Part shown: piece by piece, positions 1 through 7,545 of the stretch | Numbering within the stretch: the stretch's first letter is position 1 | Layout of the letters: each line of letters begins with the position of its first letter | Origin: a virus | Strand: one strand, 5' to 3' | Length of the DNA: 20,957 nt | IMG/VR virus record: IMGVR_UViG_3300047509_000172 | Span: 1-20,957 of that record | The notes under the pieces: generated by a model | What the model saw: the letters and a program-made list of their open reading frames with translations, nothing else | The model's database searches: none | Told to the model about the DNA's origin: nothing | Made by a program: the position numbers and the translations under genes

Positions 1-542
1 CGACCAAGATCGAGCAGTTTGGCTTCTCGCCCAACGAGATGACCCTGCGGGATCTACGCAACATCCCAGAGGAGCGCATCACTGCAGTGCTCGGGATCCC
101 GGCAGCCGTCGTCGGCTTCGGCGCTGGCCTTCAGTACACGAAGGTAGGCGCGACCTTCGCCGGCTTCCGCGACCAGGCGTGGCAGTCGAACCTCATCCCG
201 ACGCAGCGCCTGATGAGCGCCGAGATCCAGACGCAGCTGCTGCCGGACTTCACATCGGACCTCGAGACCATGGAGTTCGGGTTCGACATCAGCAAGGTCA
301 AGGTCCTCCAAGAAGACCAGGGCAAGATGGCTGAGCGCTGGGCACGCCTCGTTTCTGCCGGCATCGCCAAGCGAGGCGAGGCGCGCAACGCATTCGACCT
401 CATCAGCGGACCGGAAGACGACATCTACCTGCCGCAGCCAGGGGTGCAGGGCGGCTCTGCTGACTTCACGCCGGGAGCCAAGGAGTTCCAGCAGCAGATC
501 GACGACATCAAGGCCGAGCTGCTCCAGCTAACGCCCAACTGA
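1..542 (+). CDS. Phage portal protein, C-terminal part (5' end outside window)
   Basis: The reading frame is open from base 3, so the gene starts upstream and only about 179 residues are visible. The visible part has the hallmarks of the HK97-type portal family: the segment SPNEMTLRDLRNIPEERI followed by a Gly/Ala-rich turn (VLGIPAAVVG), then a helix with FRDQAWQSNLIPTQRLMSAE and a C-terminal stretch (KMAERWARLVSAGIAKRGEA) typical of the crown side. The portal is the dodecameric ring at one capsid vertex through which DNA is packaged and ejected and to which the connectors bind. It lies just upstream of the prohead protease and major capsid genes, the standard HK97-like order. The Shine-Dalgarno sequence of the next gene overlaps its stop codon. 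An ATG at 39 is internal and is not the start. Identification rests on family resemblance and gene order. Confidence 0.88.
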   Translation, partial: TKIEQFGFSPNEMTLRDLRNIPEERITAVLGIPAAVVGFGAGLQYTKVGATFAGFRDQAWQSNLIPTQRLMSAEIQTQLLPDFTSDLETMEFGFDISKVKVLQEDQGKMAERWARLVSAGIAKRGEARNAFDLISGPEDDIYLPQPGVQGGSADFTPGAKEFQQQIDDIKAELLQLTPN

Positions 543-551
543 GGTGAACAC

Positions 552-1556
552 ATGCCAATAACGATGAGCCGGAAGTCGATTCCCTTCGCCGACATCCAGT
601 TCAAGGCCGATAAGCCCGGGACGTTCCGCGCGCGCATCGCGACCCTGAACGCGGTCGACAAGGACGCTGACGTGACGCTTCCAGGAGCATTTCCGGACGG
701 CAAAGCGATCGTTATCAGCGCCTATGGCCACAAGTCATGGGACGGCGCGCTGCCGGTCGGCAAGGGCGTGATCGGCTCCGACCAGAGCCAGGCCTGGGTC
801 GACGGCGAGTTCTTCCTGAACACCATGCAGGGCAAGGAGACATACGAGACCGTCAAGGCCCTTGCTGCGGCCGGCCTCGGTGAATGGAGCCATGGCTACC
901 AGGTGCTGGAGTCCTCGACCGAACCTGGCGACCTGTCGGCTTACCCGGGCGCGGCGCAGATCCTGAAGAAGCTCGACCTCTGGGAGGCCTCGCCGGTGCT
1001 CGTGGGCGCCGGGGTCAACACCGCGACCGAACGCATAAAGTCCCCCCTGCTCATGATCGCCGGCGCGGGACCGCTGAAGGCCCGAGCCCTGGCGGCTCGC
1101 ATGAAGGTCCTCTCGCCCGATGCCGTCGAGCTCGAGACGGTCGCGAAGATCGACCTTCTCGCTGACGAGATGGACGGCCTGGTCGAGACGCTGATGGACC
1201 AGTTCGAGATCCCCGAGCTCGAGGACCTCGCCGCCGGCGAGCCCGACGAAGCCAAGAGTTTTTCGTTCGTCGACCATGCCTCGCACGCTCTTGCTGGCGT
1301 GCAGGCTTTCGTTTCCCGCGGAAAGTCTCTTGCGGACCTCCGCGCGAAGAAGCAGCAAAAGGAAGGTCGCGTGCTCTCTGTCGCCAATCGTGAGCGTCTT
1401 GCTGCGCTTGCCGAGGGGCTCAACGGAGCGCTCACCGACATCTCGGAGCTGCTCAGCGCCACGGAACCCGAAGCCGCCAAATCGGCCGATGACGAAGAGC
1501 TGAACGCGATCTGGCTGCAGCTGCAGCGCCGCGCAGCTGGCGTCGACGCCGCCTAA
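552..1556 (+). CDS. Prohead (capsid maturation) protease with long C-terminal extension
   Basis: A 334-residue protein whose first about 165 residues match the HK97-type prohead serine protease family (U35/S78). Visible landmarks are His60 in AYGHKSWDGALPVGKG, Ser113 in GEWSHGYQV, and LDLWEASPVLVGAG near residues 141-154, where Glu145 may complete the catalytic set. The enzyme cleaves the capsid protein's N-terminal delta domain and other head proteins during maturation. Residues about 165-334 are extra compared with a usual length near 200. They are acidic and helical with coiled-coil character (RERLAALAEGLNGALTDISE), like a fused scaffold domain. The start is ATG 552, preceded by GAGGTG at 541-546; Met5 is an alternative. 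It sits between portal and capsid genes. The protease call is firm; the scaffold role of the tail is inference. Confidence 0.88.
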   Translation: MPITMSRKSIPFADIQFKADKPGTFRARIATLNAVDKDADVTLPGAFPDGKAIVISAYGHKSWDGALPVGKGVIGSDQSQAWVDGEFFLNTMQGKETYETVKALAAAGLGEWSHGYQVLESSTEPGDLSAYPGAAQILKKLDLWEASPVLVGAGVNTATERIKSPLLMIAGAGPLKARALAARMKVLSPDAVELETVAKIDLLADEMDGLVETLMDQFEIPELEDLAAGEPDEAKSFSFVDHASHALAGVQAFVSRGKSLADLRAKKQQKEGRVLSVANRERLAALAEGLNGALTDISELLSATEPEAAKSADDEELNAIWLQLQRRAAGVDAA

Positions 1557-1588
1557 ATCCAAAACCACAAGGAGTCGAAGCACACGCT

Positions 1589-2833
1589 ATGCCAACACCA
1601 CTAGCAACCAAGCGCGAAGAGCTGTTCGAGAAGCAGAAGGCGCTCGGCGCCATCTTCGAAGAGGCCGGTCCCGACATGGACATGAAGAAGATCAAGTCCA
1701 TCGAGGGCGACACCTCGCACAAGCGGATGGAGATCAAGCGCCTCAACGACGAGATGACCGAGCTCGGCAAGGAAGTCGAGACGCTCGTCGCGCAGGAGAA
1801 CGTCCTGCTGATGGGCGCGAAGCTCAACATGCCTGGCGGCATGCTCCCGATCCCCAACGGCCGGGAGTCCTCTCAGAAGAGCTTCAGCGACGTCTTCGTC
1901 GAGAGCAAGGCCTTCGTCGAGGGCAAGAAGGCCGGCAAGAACGACGGCCCCGAGGAGACCCTCGACATCGACGCCAAGTCGTGGCTGGCCGGCAAGCAGA
2001 CCAAGGCGGTGATGACCACCGCGGCCGGTTTCGCGCCGCAGGCCATCCGGTCGGGCGACATCGTGCCGATCGCCACCAGGCCGATCCAGATCCTGGACAT
2101 CCTCCCGCAGCTGGACACCAGCCAGGCGAACGTGGTCTACATGGAAGAGACCACCTTCACCAACGCCGCGACTGAGGTGTCTGAAGGTGGGAACTACGCG
2201 CAGAGCACCATCGTCTACACCGAGCGCACCTCGAACGTCCGCAAGATCGGGCACTACCTGCCCGTGACCGACGAGCAGCTCGAGGACGTGCCGCTGGTGG
2301 CCGGCCTGGTCGACACCCAGCTGCTGTTCGGAGTCAGGCAGCGCCTCGACGGTCAGTGCTTCAACGGGAACGGCATCGCGCCGAACCTGCTGGGCATGCT
2401 GAACGCCGTCGGCCTGCAGACCCAGGCCAAGGGCTCCGACCCCGGCCCCGACGCGCTGTTCAAGGCCATCGTCAAGGTCTACCTCGTCGGCCGTGCAAAC
2501 GCGAGCGCCGCGATCCTGCACCCGACCGACTGGCAGAACGTGCGCCTCCTGCGCACCGCTGAGGGCGTCTACATCTGGGGCTCGCCGAGCGAGGCGGGAC
2601 CGATGTACGTCTGGGGCCTGCCGGTCGCACAGTGCGACGCCGGCGCCGCTGGAACCGCGTTGGTTGGCGACTTCGTCAACTACGTCTACCTCGCCTTCCG
2701 CCGCGGCCTGAACGTCCAGGTCGGCTTCGTCAACGACGACTTCATCAAGGGCCAGAAGTCGATCCGCGCAGACGTCCGAGCGGCCCTCGTTGTCCGCCGC
2801 GGCGCGGCGCTCTGCCAGGTCACCGGGCTCTAA
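1589..2833 (+). CDS. Major capsid protein, HK97 fold
   Basis: A 414-residue protein with the layout of HK97-family capsid proteins. Residues 1 to about 75 form a charged helical delta domain (KREELFEKQKAL, KRLNDEMTELGKEVETL) that would act as internal scaffold and be removed by the upstream protease. A flexible Lys/Glu-rich linker follows to about residue 140. The shell domain then carries typical signatures: PIQILDILPQLDTSQANVVY, the E-loop region TEVSEGGNYAQSTIVYTERT, VRKIGHYLPVTDEQLED, and LDGQCFNGNGIAPNLLGML. The C-terminus (FVNDDFIKGQKSIRADVRAA) is also characteristic of the family. The start ATG 1589 has AAGGAG at 1569-1574, slightly far. A strong hairpin follows the gene. The exact cleavage point, and whether subunits cross-link as in HK97, cannot be read from the sequence. 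Confidence 0.93.
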   Translation: MPTPLATKREELFEKQKALGAIFEEAGPDMDMKKIKSIEGDTSHKRMEIKRLNDEMTELGKEVETLVAQENVLLMGAKLNMPGGMLPIPNGRESSQKSFSDVFVESKAFVEGKKAGKNDGPEETLDIDAKSWLAGKQTKAVMTTAAGFAPQAIRSGDIVPIATRPIQILDILPQLDTSQANVVYMEETTFTNAATEVSEGGNYAQSTIVYTERTSNVRKIGHYLPVTDEQLEDVPLVAGLVDTQLLFGVRQRLDGQCFNGNGIAPNLLGMLNAVGLQTQAKGSDPGPDALFKAIVKVYLVGRANASAAILHPTDWQNVRLLRTAEGVYIWGSPSEAGPMYVWGLPVAQCDAGAAGTALVGDFVNYVYLAFRRGLNVQVGFVNDDFIKGQKSIRADVRAALVVRRGAALCQVTGL

Positions 2834-2858
2834 CCGCCCGACAGCTGAATTTCAGGCG

Positions 2859-2882
2859 AGAGGGCGGCTTCGGCCGCCCTCT
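2859..2882 (+). terminator. C(UUCG)G hairpin after the capsid gene
   Basis: A perfect 10-bp stem (arms 2859-2868 and 2873-2882) closes a TTCG tetraloop with a C-G closing pair, the very stable C(UUCG)G type. It lies between the capsid stop and the next gene and ends four bases before that gene's AAAAGGAG ribosome site. No T-run follows (the next bases are TCCAAAA), so it is not a classic intrinsic terminator. It may be a partial terminator, an RNA-processing or stability element that protects capsid mRNA, or a structure limiting downstream translation. Confidence 0.6.
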
Positions 2883-2900
2883 TCCAAAAGGAGACAAGCA

Positions 2901-3311
2901 ATGCCCCAGATGGAGCAGACCCGCGACCTCAAGGTCGTCAAGGGCGAGTACGACTTCGCCGTGGACGGTGGTGCGATCAGCACCATCCTTCTGCGCGCGA
3001 GCTCGGACGATGAGCTCGGAAACGACATTCCACCCAACGCCGTCCTCCTCGGTGGCTACATCGAGGTCGACACGATCCTCGCGTCCGGCGGCGCGCCGAC
3101 AGTCGCAATCAACTCGGAAGCCGCAGGGGATCTCTTGGCGGCAGCCGCCTTCAACGGCGCTCCATGGTCGACCATCGGCCGCAAGAGCATCATCCCGGTT
3201 TTCACCGGCGCCACCACCGTCAAGACCACGGCTCGCCGGCAGCTCGCCATCACGATCGCGACCGCAACCCTCACCGGCGGCAAGTTCCGCGTAGTCGCCC
3301 TCTACCTGTAG
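2901..3311 (+). CDS. Putative head decoration or small structural protein
   Basis: A 136-residue protein, MPQMEQTRDLKVVKGEYDF onward, with alternating hydrophobic beta-type segments and many Thr/Ala residues (TVKTTARRQLAITIATATL). No signal peptide or membrane segment is seen. The frame is open further upstream to 2790, but ATG 2901 has an excellent ribosome site (AAAAGGAG at 2886-2893) and the upstream part overlaps the capsid gene, so 2901 is chosen. Position directly after the major capsid gene, a beta-rich composition and small size fit a capsid decoration or accessory virion protein. I do not recognise a named family; the role is inferred from context only. Confidence 0.72.
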   Translation: MPQMEQTRDLKVVKGEYDFAVDGGAISTILLRASSDDELGNDIPPNAVLLGGYIEVDTILASGGAPTVAINSEAAGDLLAAAAFNGAPWSTIGRKSIIPVFTGATTVKTTARRQLAITIATATLTGGKFRVVALYL

Positions 3312-3360
3312 CCAGTTGCTGCAGGTCCGCACCGCAAGACAACAGCAGGAGGAGTCCCAA

Positions 3361-3645
3361 ATGGCGATGTACACAGCTCCCGTCAAGCTCTGGCTCACCG
3401 AGGACAAGAAGCGAGTCGTCGAAGACGGTGATCCGGAGATGGCACACCTCTTTCTGCCCGCGGGTCACCAGATCCCCGAGGAAGAGGCGCGCAAGTACGG
3501 CCTGATCAAGTCCGCAAAGGCTCCGAAGGCAGAGAAGGCTGCGCAGCCGGCTGAGGACAAGAAGGCCGCGAAGCCCGAGGACAAGAAGGCCGCCAAGCCG
3601 ACCGACAAGTCGGTGAAGAAGCCGGCTAGCAAGGCCAAGGCCTAG
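3361..3645 (+). CDS. Small structural-region protein with Lys/Ala-rich repeat tail
   Basis: A 94-residue protein. Residues 1 to about 55 look folded (MYTAPVKLWLTEDKKRVVED, then PAGHQIPEEEARKYGL), resembling short accessory proteins common between capsid and connector genes. The rest is a disordered, very basic tail containing two tandem copies of EDKKAAKP, encoded by a 24-nt direct repeat. The frame extends upstream to an ATG at 3316, but ATG 3361 is preceded by AGGAGGAG at about 3346-3353 and starts after a clear gap, so it is preferred. The basic tail could contact DNA or an acidic partner surface; that is speculation. Function unknown. Confidence 0.7.
   Translation: MAMYTAPVKLWLTEDKKRVVEDGDPEMAHLFLPAGHQIPEEEARKYGLIKSAKAPKAEKAAQPAEDKKAAKPEDKKAAKPTDKSVKKPASKAKA
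3553..3599 (+). repeat. 24-nt tandem direct repeat inside coding sequence
   Basis: Two near-identical units start at 3553 and 3577 and differ at one third-codon position. Each encodes EDKKAAKP in the basic tail of the small protein. The repeat keeps the reading frame and probably arose by slippage; unit number may vary between relatives. Confidence 0.75.
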
Positions 3646-3649
3646 TCCG

Positions 3650-3994
3650 ATGCCACTCAGCAACGCGCCGATCATCAAAGAGGTCGCCGGCCTCGCGATC
3701 GTGGCGGGCGTGCCAGCGGACATCTGGACCCCCGCAGCCGGCAAGAAGATCAGGGTTTGCGGGTACCGCCTCGGAGTCTCGGCGGCGACGTCGGTGCTTT
3801 TCAAGGAGGGCGTCGGTGGCGCTGCTGCTTTTGGCAGCGGCATTCGCACGCCGCTGATCGGCGCAAACCTGTCCGACGGTGGCGACATTGCGTTTGGCCA
3901 GGGCATGCTTGCCACCACTGCGGACGACCACCTCAAGCTCGACGTGTCAGCGTCAGCGACAGTCCATGGCTACGTGTGGGGTTACGAGGAATAG
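3650..3994 (+). CDS. Small beta-rich virion-region protein, function unknown
   Basis: A 114-residue protein rich in Gly, Ala and Val with beta-sandwich character: GKKIRVCGYRLGVSAATSVLF in the middle and ASATVHGYVWGYEE at the end. It has no membrane segment or signal peptide. The pattern of a GKKIRV-type strand followed by a VLFKEG turn is one I associate with small phage surface or accessory proteins, but I cannot name a family. The ATG at 3650 follows the previous stop by four bases with only a weak ribosome site (AAGG at 3637-3640), which suggests translational coupling. It lies between the decoration-type genes and the head-tail connector. Confidence 0.65.
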   Translation: MPLSNAPIIKEVAGLAIVAGVPADIWTPAAGKKIRVCGYRLGVSAATSVLFKEGVGGAAAFGSGIRTPLIGANLSDGGDIAFGQGMLATTADDHLKLDVSASATVHGYVWGYEE

Positions 3995-3997
3995 TCG

Positions 3998-4729
3998 TTG
4001 GCTGGGCCTGCCGACTACTGCACGCCCGACGACATCCAGCTGCGGCTGCCGAACGCCTCTGAAGGCGAGGAGGCGACGAACTGGTCCGACTACATTCATA
4101 GCGCCTCGCGAGCGATCGACCGGTTCTGCAAGCGGTACTTCTACCCCGACGGCACGGGCCTCAAGTACTTCGACGTCGAGGGCGATCCGTATACCGGTCG
4201 CGACACGTGGCCGCCGAACGGAGCTCGAGGCGGCAAGATGCTGTTCCTCGACAAGCACGATTTCTACAACCTCACGGCGCTGAAAGTCGCGCAGATCGAG
4301 AACGGCAACCCGAACAGCCCAACCGACTGGATCACCCTGACCGGAGACGGCATCACGCCGCCGACAGACTTCTTCCTCGAGCCTTCGAACCAGACCTACG
4401 TTGGAAAGTTCGGCGACACAAACAAGAAGCCGTTCTGGTGGGTCCAGCTGCCGTCGTTCGGCCCCCTCATCTCGAGCACGTTCCGCGGCTACTTCACGTC
4501 AGGCAAGCGGACGGTGTCGATCAACGCCAACTGGGGCTGGCCGGCAATCCCCGATGAGATCCGCGACATCTGCATAAAGATCGTCATCCGGATGGCCGCG
4601 AGCTCAGGCACGGGCTACACCGGCCAGGTCGGATCGCCCGAATACGGAGCGGCGATCGTGACGAAGTACCTCGACGTCAACGACCTCTACACGCTGTCCG
4701 ACTACAAGAAGACCACGATCGATGGCTGA
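3998..4729 (+). CDS. Head-tail connector (gp6/gp15-like adaptor)
   Basis: A 243-residue protein starting with TTG at 3998, supported by GAGGA at 3986-3990 seven bases upstream; no ATG lies nearby in frame. The N-terminus has the typical adaptor pattern: DYCTPDDIQLRLP, then a helix SDYIHSASRAIDRFCKRYFYP, matching the short helical proteins that dock under the portal in HK97- and SPP1-like phages. The C-terminus (PDEIRDICIKIVIRMAASS, then YLDVNDLYTLSDYKK) also fits, since such adaptors end in helices that contact the portal. The middle, about residues 55-180, is an enlarged beta-rich insertion, so the protein is longer than the usual 100-180. It overlaps the next gene by 8 bases. Confidence 0.78.
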   Translation: MAGPADYCTPDDIQLRLPNASEGEEATNWSDYIHSASRAIDRFCKRYFYPDGTGLKYFDVEGDPYTGRDTWPPNGARGGKMLFLDKHDFYNLTALKVAQIENGNPNSPTDWITLTGDGITPPTDFFLEPSNQTYVGKFGDTNKKPFWWVQLPSFGPLISSTFRGYFTSGKRTVSINANWGWPAIPDEIRDICIKIVIRMAASSGTGYTGQVGSPEYGAAIVTKYLDVNDLYTLSDYKKTTIDG

Positions 4730-5198
4730 CATCACCTACAAGATCGCAGGCCTGCGCAAGCTGCAGGACGCGACGAAGAAGGCGCCGGCCGTCATCTTCA
4801 ACCTGGAGATGCAGGCAATGCATCGCTCGGTCGACCTCCTCGAGGGGCTTGCCGTAATGAGCAGCCCGAGAGGTCCAGGCCATTTCGGGTTCCACATGAT
4901 CGACAGGTGGTCGACGCACGTGTCAACCGGTCCTCGTCGCATCGTCGGCGTGGTTCAGAACTCGGCAGTGCAGGCCCGCCTGACCGAGTTCGACACTCGG
5001 CCCCACCTGATCAAGTCGACCGGTCACGGTCACCTGAAGATGGGCGAGCAGGGCTGGAGCACGGTGATCCAGCATCCAGGCCACAAGGGCACGCACATGA
5101 CGAAGAAGGCGCTATCGGCGTCCAGGGGCGCCATCAGAGTCTTCTTCCTCACAGCTGCGAAGGGTGTCACGCAGTCCATGGCTACCTCGGGGGACTGA
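4722..5198 (+). CDS. HK97 gp10-like head-closure or tail-completion protein
   Basis: A 158-residue protein. The N-terminal half is an amphipathic helix (AGLRKLQDATKKAPAVIF) and the C-terminal half contains VIQHPGHKGTHMTKKAL, the His-Pro-Gly-x-Lys-Gly signature of the HK97 gp10-like family, where it precedes a buried C-terminal helix. Members act at the head-tail junction or early in tail assembly. His residues are frequent around 110-135. The ATG at 4722 lies inside the connector gene's last codons, so the two are likely translationally coupled. Position between connector and tail terminator agrees. The family call is good; the exact joint occupied is not resolved by sequence. Confidence 0.75.
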   Translation: MADITYKIAGLRKLQDATKKAPAVIFNLEMQAMHRSVDLLEGLAVMSSPRGPGHFGFHMIDRWSTHVSTGPRRIVGVVQNSAVQARLTEFDTRPHLIKSTGHGHLKMGEQGWSTVIQHPGHKGTHMTKKALSASRGAIRVFFLTAAKGVTQSMATSGD

Positions 5199-5201
5199 CG
5201 C

Positions 5202-5705
5202 ATGGCTGATGCGATGGACGTCTTCATGGGCCGGCTGGCGCGCGTTGTCGGTGGCACCGTGAACCCTCGAGATCACACGTTCTTCTCGGGCGCGATCGCG
5301 AAGGACGGCACCGGCATCACGGGGATCAAGGGCTGCTACTCGGTGGTCCCGAAGACGATCTCGCCACGTTCGACGCCGGTGGCCATCATCTACCCCGCCC
5401 CCTTCACGGCCACGCTCGCCTCAGAGGGCGAAGAGGACAACGTCGACCGCTTCCCGATCCTCCTGCTGGTGGCGCCGATCGACAAGTCGCAGATCTCTAT
5501 CCTGGTCAAGTACCGCGACCTGGTACCAGCTGCGTTTCGAGCTCACATGCGAGCCTTCCCGCCGGACCCGAACAATCCCGACGCGCTGTCCTGCTTCATC
5601 GAGAGCGGCACGCCGGGGGAGCACGAATTCGCCGGGATCCGCTACTACGCGTGGGAGTTCATCTGCCGCTGCGATCGCATGCTGCCCGTGGTCTACGTCG
5701 CATGA
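5202..5705 (+). CDS. Probable tail terminator protein
   Basis: A 167-residue protein with no recognisable catalytic motif. It has a short N-terminal helix (MADAMDVFMGRLARVVGG), then mixed beta strands (TPVAIIYPAPFTATL, RFPILLLVAP, ISILVKYRDLVPAAFRAHM), and an end rich in aromatics and Cys (YYAWEFICRCDRM). Size, mixed alpha/beta pattern and position just after the gp10-like gene match the tail terminator, the hexamer that caps the tail tube at the head end. The start ATG 5202 follows a GGGGGA-type ribosome site. Its stop overlaps the next start in an ATGA junction. The assignment is mainly by gene order. Confidence 0.6.
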   Translation: MADAMDVFMGRLARVVGGTVNPRDHTFFSGAIAKDGTGITGIKGCYSVVPKTISPRSTPVAIIYPAPFTATLASEGEEDNVDRFPILLLVAPIDKSQISILVKYRDLVPAAFRAHMRAFPPDPNNPDALSCFIESGTPGEHEFAGIRYYAWEFICRCDRMLPVVYVA

Positions 5706-7240
5706 GCCCAGCAGCCGCCACCGAAGCGATCGCGAACAAGGCCGTCTACAAAAGCATCGTGCTCGGCGACGGACCTCTTGGGTATTGGCGCCTCGACGAG
5801 ACGACCGGTCTGGTTGCTGCGGATTCGTCAGGCAACGGCCACAACGGAGCGCTCAGCGCCGCCGGCATCACGAAGGGCCAGGCGAGCCTCCTTGCAGGCG
5901 ATCCGGTCGATCCATCGATGGCCTTCGACGGCGCGCTCGGCACAATGATCTCGACCGGCTGGACAGTCCCGATTCCTTCGGGATCCCCCTTCTCGCTGGA
6001 AGCGTGGGTGATCTACACCGATCCCTCCACGGCGCACGGAAACATCGTCGTCGTCGGCTTTCCGACGGCAGTTCCGACCAACGAGACCTGCATTGGCCTC
6101 TCGACGGTGACTCTGATCCCTTTCTTTCGATTTGGAGGCGGGCTGAACATCTTTGTGCCAGCTATCACGCGGGGCTCGATCCACCACCTGGTCGCCACGT
6201 ATGACGGAAGCAACGGTCTCCTTTACCTCGATGGAGTTCCGGGCATCGGAGGTTCGAGCGCGCCGTCGGGGACTCCAGGCAACGGGCTGATCATTTCCTT
6301 CACGACCACGAACCTCGCGTACTGGACGGGCCAGCTGGACGAGGTCGCGATCTACGGTTACGCGCTGACGCCGCAGCAGATTCAGAATCACTACCTCGCT
6401 GGTGCCGTCGCATTAGGTTCGACAGCCAAGTGTGCGGAGGTGGGCGTGTGGACTGCGAAGGCCGCAGATGCTCTAGGGACATCAGCTGACTACGCAAACA
6501 CCATCCTCATGGACGGCCCCTCGGCGTACTTCCGGCTCGCCGAGCTCGTGGGTGCGAGCGTCGCCGTCGATGCCAGCGGTAACGGACTGAACGCCGCAAT
6601 CAGCGGCGGCATCGCACTCCGACAGCCGAGCCCCATCGCCGGAGACTCAGCCGACCGGTCAGCCACCTTTAACGGCACCAGCCTGGCTGTCGGCACGAGC
6701 AAGATCGTCCTCCCGCTCAACAGCCTTGAAGTCACCGGCCTTCCCTTTAGCGTCGAATGTTGGATCAACCCGACAGCGGTGATGTCGAGCTCCCCAAACA
6801 CGTGGAGTTGGATCGCCTCCCGCGAAGCCGCCTCCGGACAGCGTGAGGGCTGGGGCCTTGTGCTGAGCCCAGGGAACGGGCTCAGCTTCGAACAATGGCA
6901 CCTCGGGGCTGGGACTAGCGCGGGCTTCGCAGCCAACCTCGCAATCGGAGTCTGGCACCACGTCGTCGGCACCAATGACGGGCTCGGCGTCTCGAAGATT
7001 TACATGGACGGCGTCTTGAAGGCGACGCAGAATGCCTCGCTCCTATTCACCGCCGTTTCGGTGACCCCGACGATCGGAGTCAAATCCAGCCTCAGCTCTT
7101 TCGTGCCCGCGACACTGGATGAGGTCGCCTTCTACCCCTACGTCCTCTCTCAGGCACAGGTGACGAAGCACTACCAGGTTGGCGCCGGAAGTCTCTATGC
7201 CGTCGGGGCGATCGCCACCGCGAAGGACCAGGCAGCCTGA
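5702..7240 (+). CDS. Tandem LamG (concanavalin-like) domain virion protein
   Basis: A 512-residue protein with two laminin-G/concanavalin-type lectin domains in tandem. Domain 1 (about residues 20-235) opens with GYWRLDETTGLVAADSSGNG, includes FSLEAWVIYTD and IHHLVATYDGSNGLLYLDG, and closes with LDEVAIYGYALTPQQIQNHY. Domain 2 (about 265-500) repeats the order: AYFRLAELVGASVAVDASGN, FSVECWINPT, WHHVVGTNDGLGVSKIYMDG, LDEVAFYPYVLSQAQVTKHY. These are the classic LamG_3 landmarks. Such domains bind glycans or proteins and are common on phage fibres and surface decorations. ATG 5702 forms an ATGA overlap with the previous stop; an in-frame ATG at 5651 lies inside that gene and is unlikely. The position between tail terminator and tube genes is unusual for a fibre. 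No signal peptide or chaperone domain is seen. Confidence 0.85.
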   Translation: MSPAAATEAIANKAVYKSIVLGDGPLGYWRLDETTGLVAADSSGNGHNGALSAAGITKGQASLLAGDPVDPSMAFDGALGTMISTGWTVPIPSGSPFSLEAWVIYTDPSTAHGNIVVVGFPTAVPTNETCIGLSTVTLIPFFRFGGGLNIFVPAITRGSIHHLVATYDGSNGLLYLDGVPGIGGSSAPSGTPGNGLIISFTTTNLAYWTGQLDEVAIYGYALTPQQIQNHYLAGAVALGSTAKCAEVGVWTAKAADALGTSADYANTILMDGPSAYFRLAELVGASVAVDASGNGLNAAISGGIALRQPSPIAGDSADRSATFNGTSLAVGTSKIVLPLNSLEVTGLPFSVECWINPTAVMSSSPNTWSWIASREAASGQREGWGLVLSPGNGLSFEQWHLGAGTSAGFAANLAIGVWHHVVGTNDGLGVSKIYMDGVLKATQNASLLFTAVSVTPTIGVKSSLSSFVPATLDEVAFYPYVLSQAQVTKHYQVGAGSLYAVGAIATAKDQAA

Positions 7241-7533
7241 TGGCGAACGCCTACCTCGCGGGCAACAAGATCCGCCTCAGCGTGGCCTTCACGGACAGCA
7301 ACGCCGCACCGATCGACCCGGGCACGGTGAGCCTGGAGTACGCGATCCTGCCAGCGGCGCCGACGGTGCAGGGCTACAACCCCGGGAACATCGTGCGCGA
7401 CTCGACCGGCGCCTACCACTACGACCTCGACACCACGGGCATGGTCGGCACGCTGACCTACGAGTGGGTCTCGACCGGCGTCGGACAGGCTGCCGTTCAA
7501 GGCTCCTGCTACATCCAGCCGGATCCCGTCTAA
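7240..7533 (+). CDS. Small beta-rich protein paired with the LamG protein, unknown function
   Basis: A 97-residue protein with an Ig-like strand pattern: GNKIRLSVAFTDSNAAPIDP, GTVSLEYAI, DSTGAYHYDLDTTGM, GTLTYEWVSTGVG. The order 'x-Val-x-Phe-Thr-Asp ... Gly-x-Tyr-His-Tyr-x-Leu-Asp-Thr' resembles small Ig-like or beta-sandwich modules found as stand-alone phage accessory proteins. Its ATG overlaps the LamG stop (TGATG), so the two are translationally coupled and may form one surface structure. A terminator-like hairpin follows. No firm family name. Confidence 0.65.
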   Translation: MANAYLAGNKIRLSVAFTDSNAAPIDPGTVSLEYAILPAAPTVQGYNPGNIVRDSTGAYHYDLDTTGMVGTLTYEWVSTGVGQAAVQGSCYIQPDPV

Positions 7534-7545
7534 ACACAACAACCT

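Noticed and set aside
735-2521. Long reverse-strand open frames (735-1583 and 1601-2521)
   Set aside because: They lie opposite the protease and capsid genes, are rich in Arg, Leu and Asp in shadow patterns of GC-rich DNA, and lack ribosome sites.
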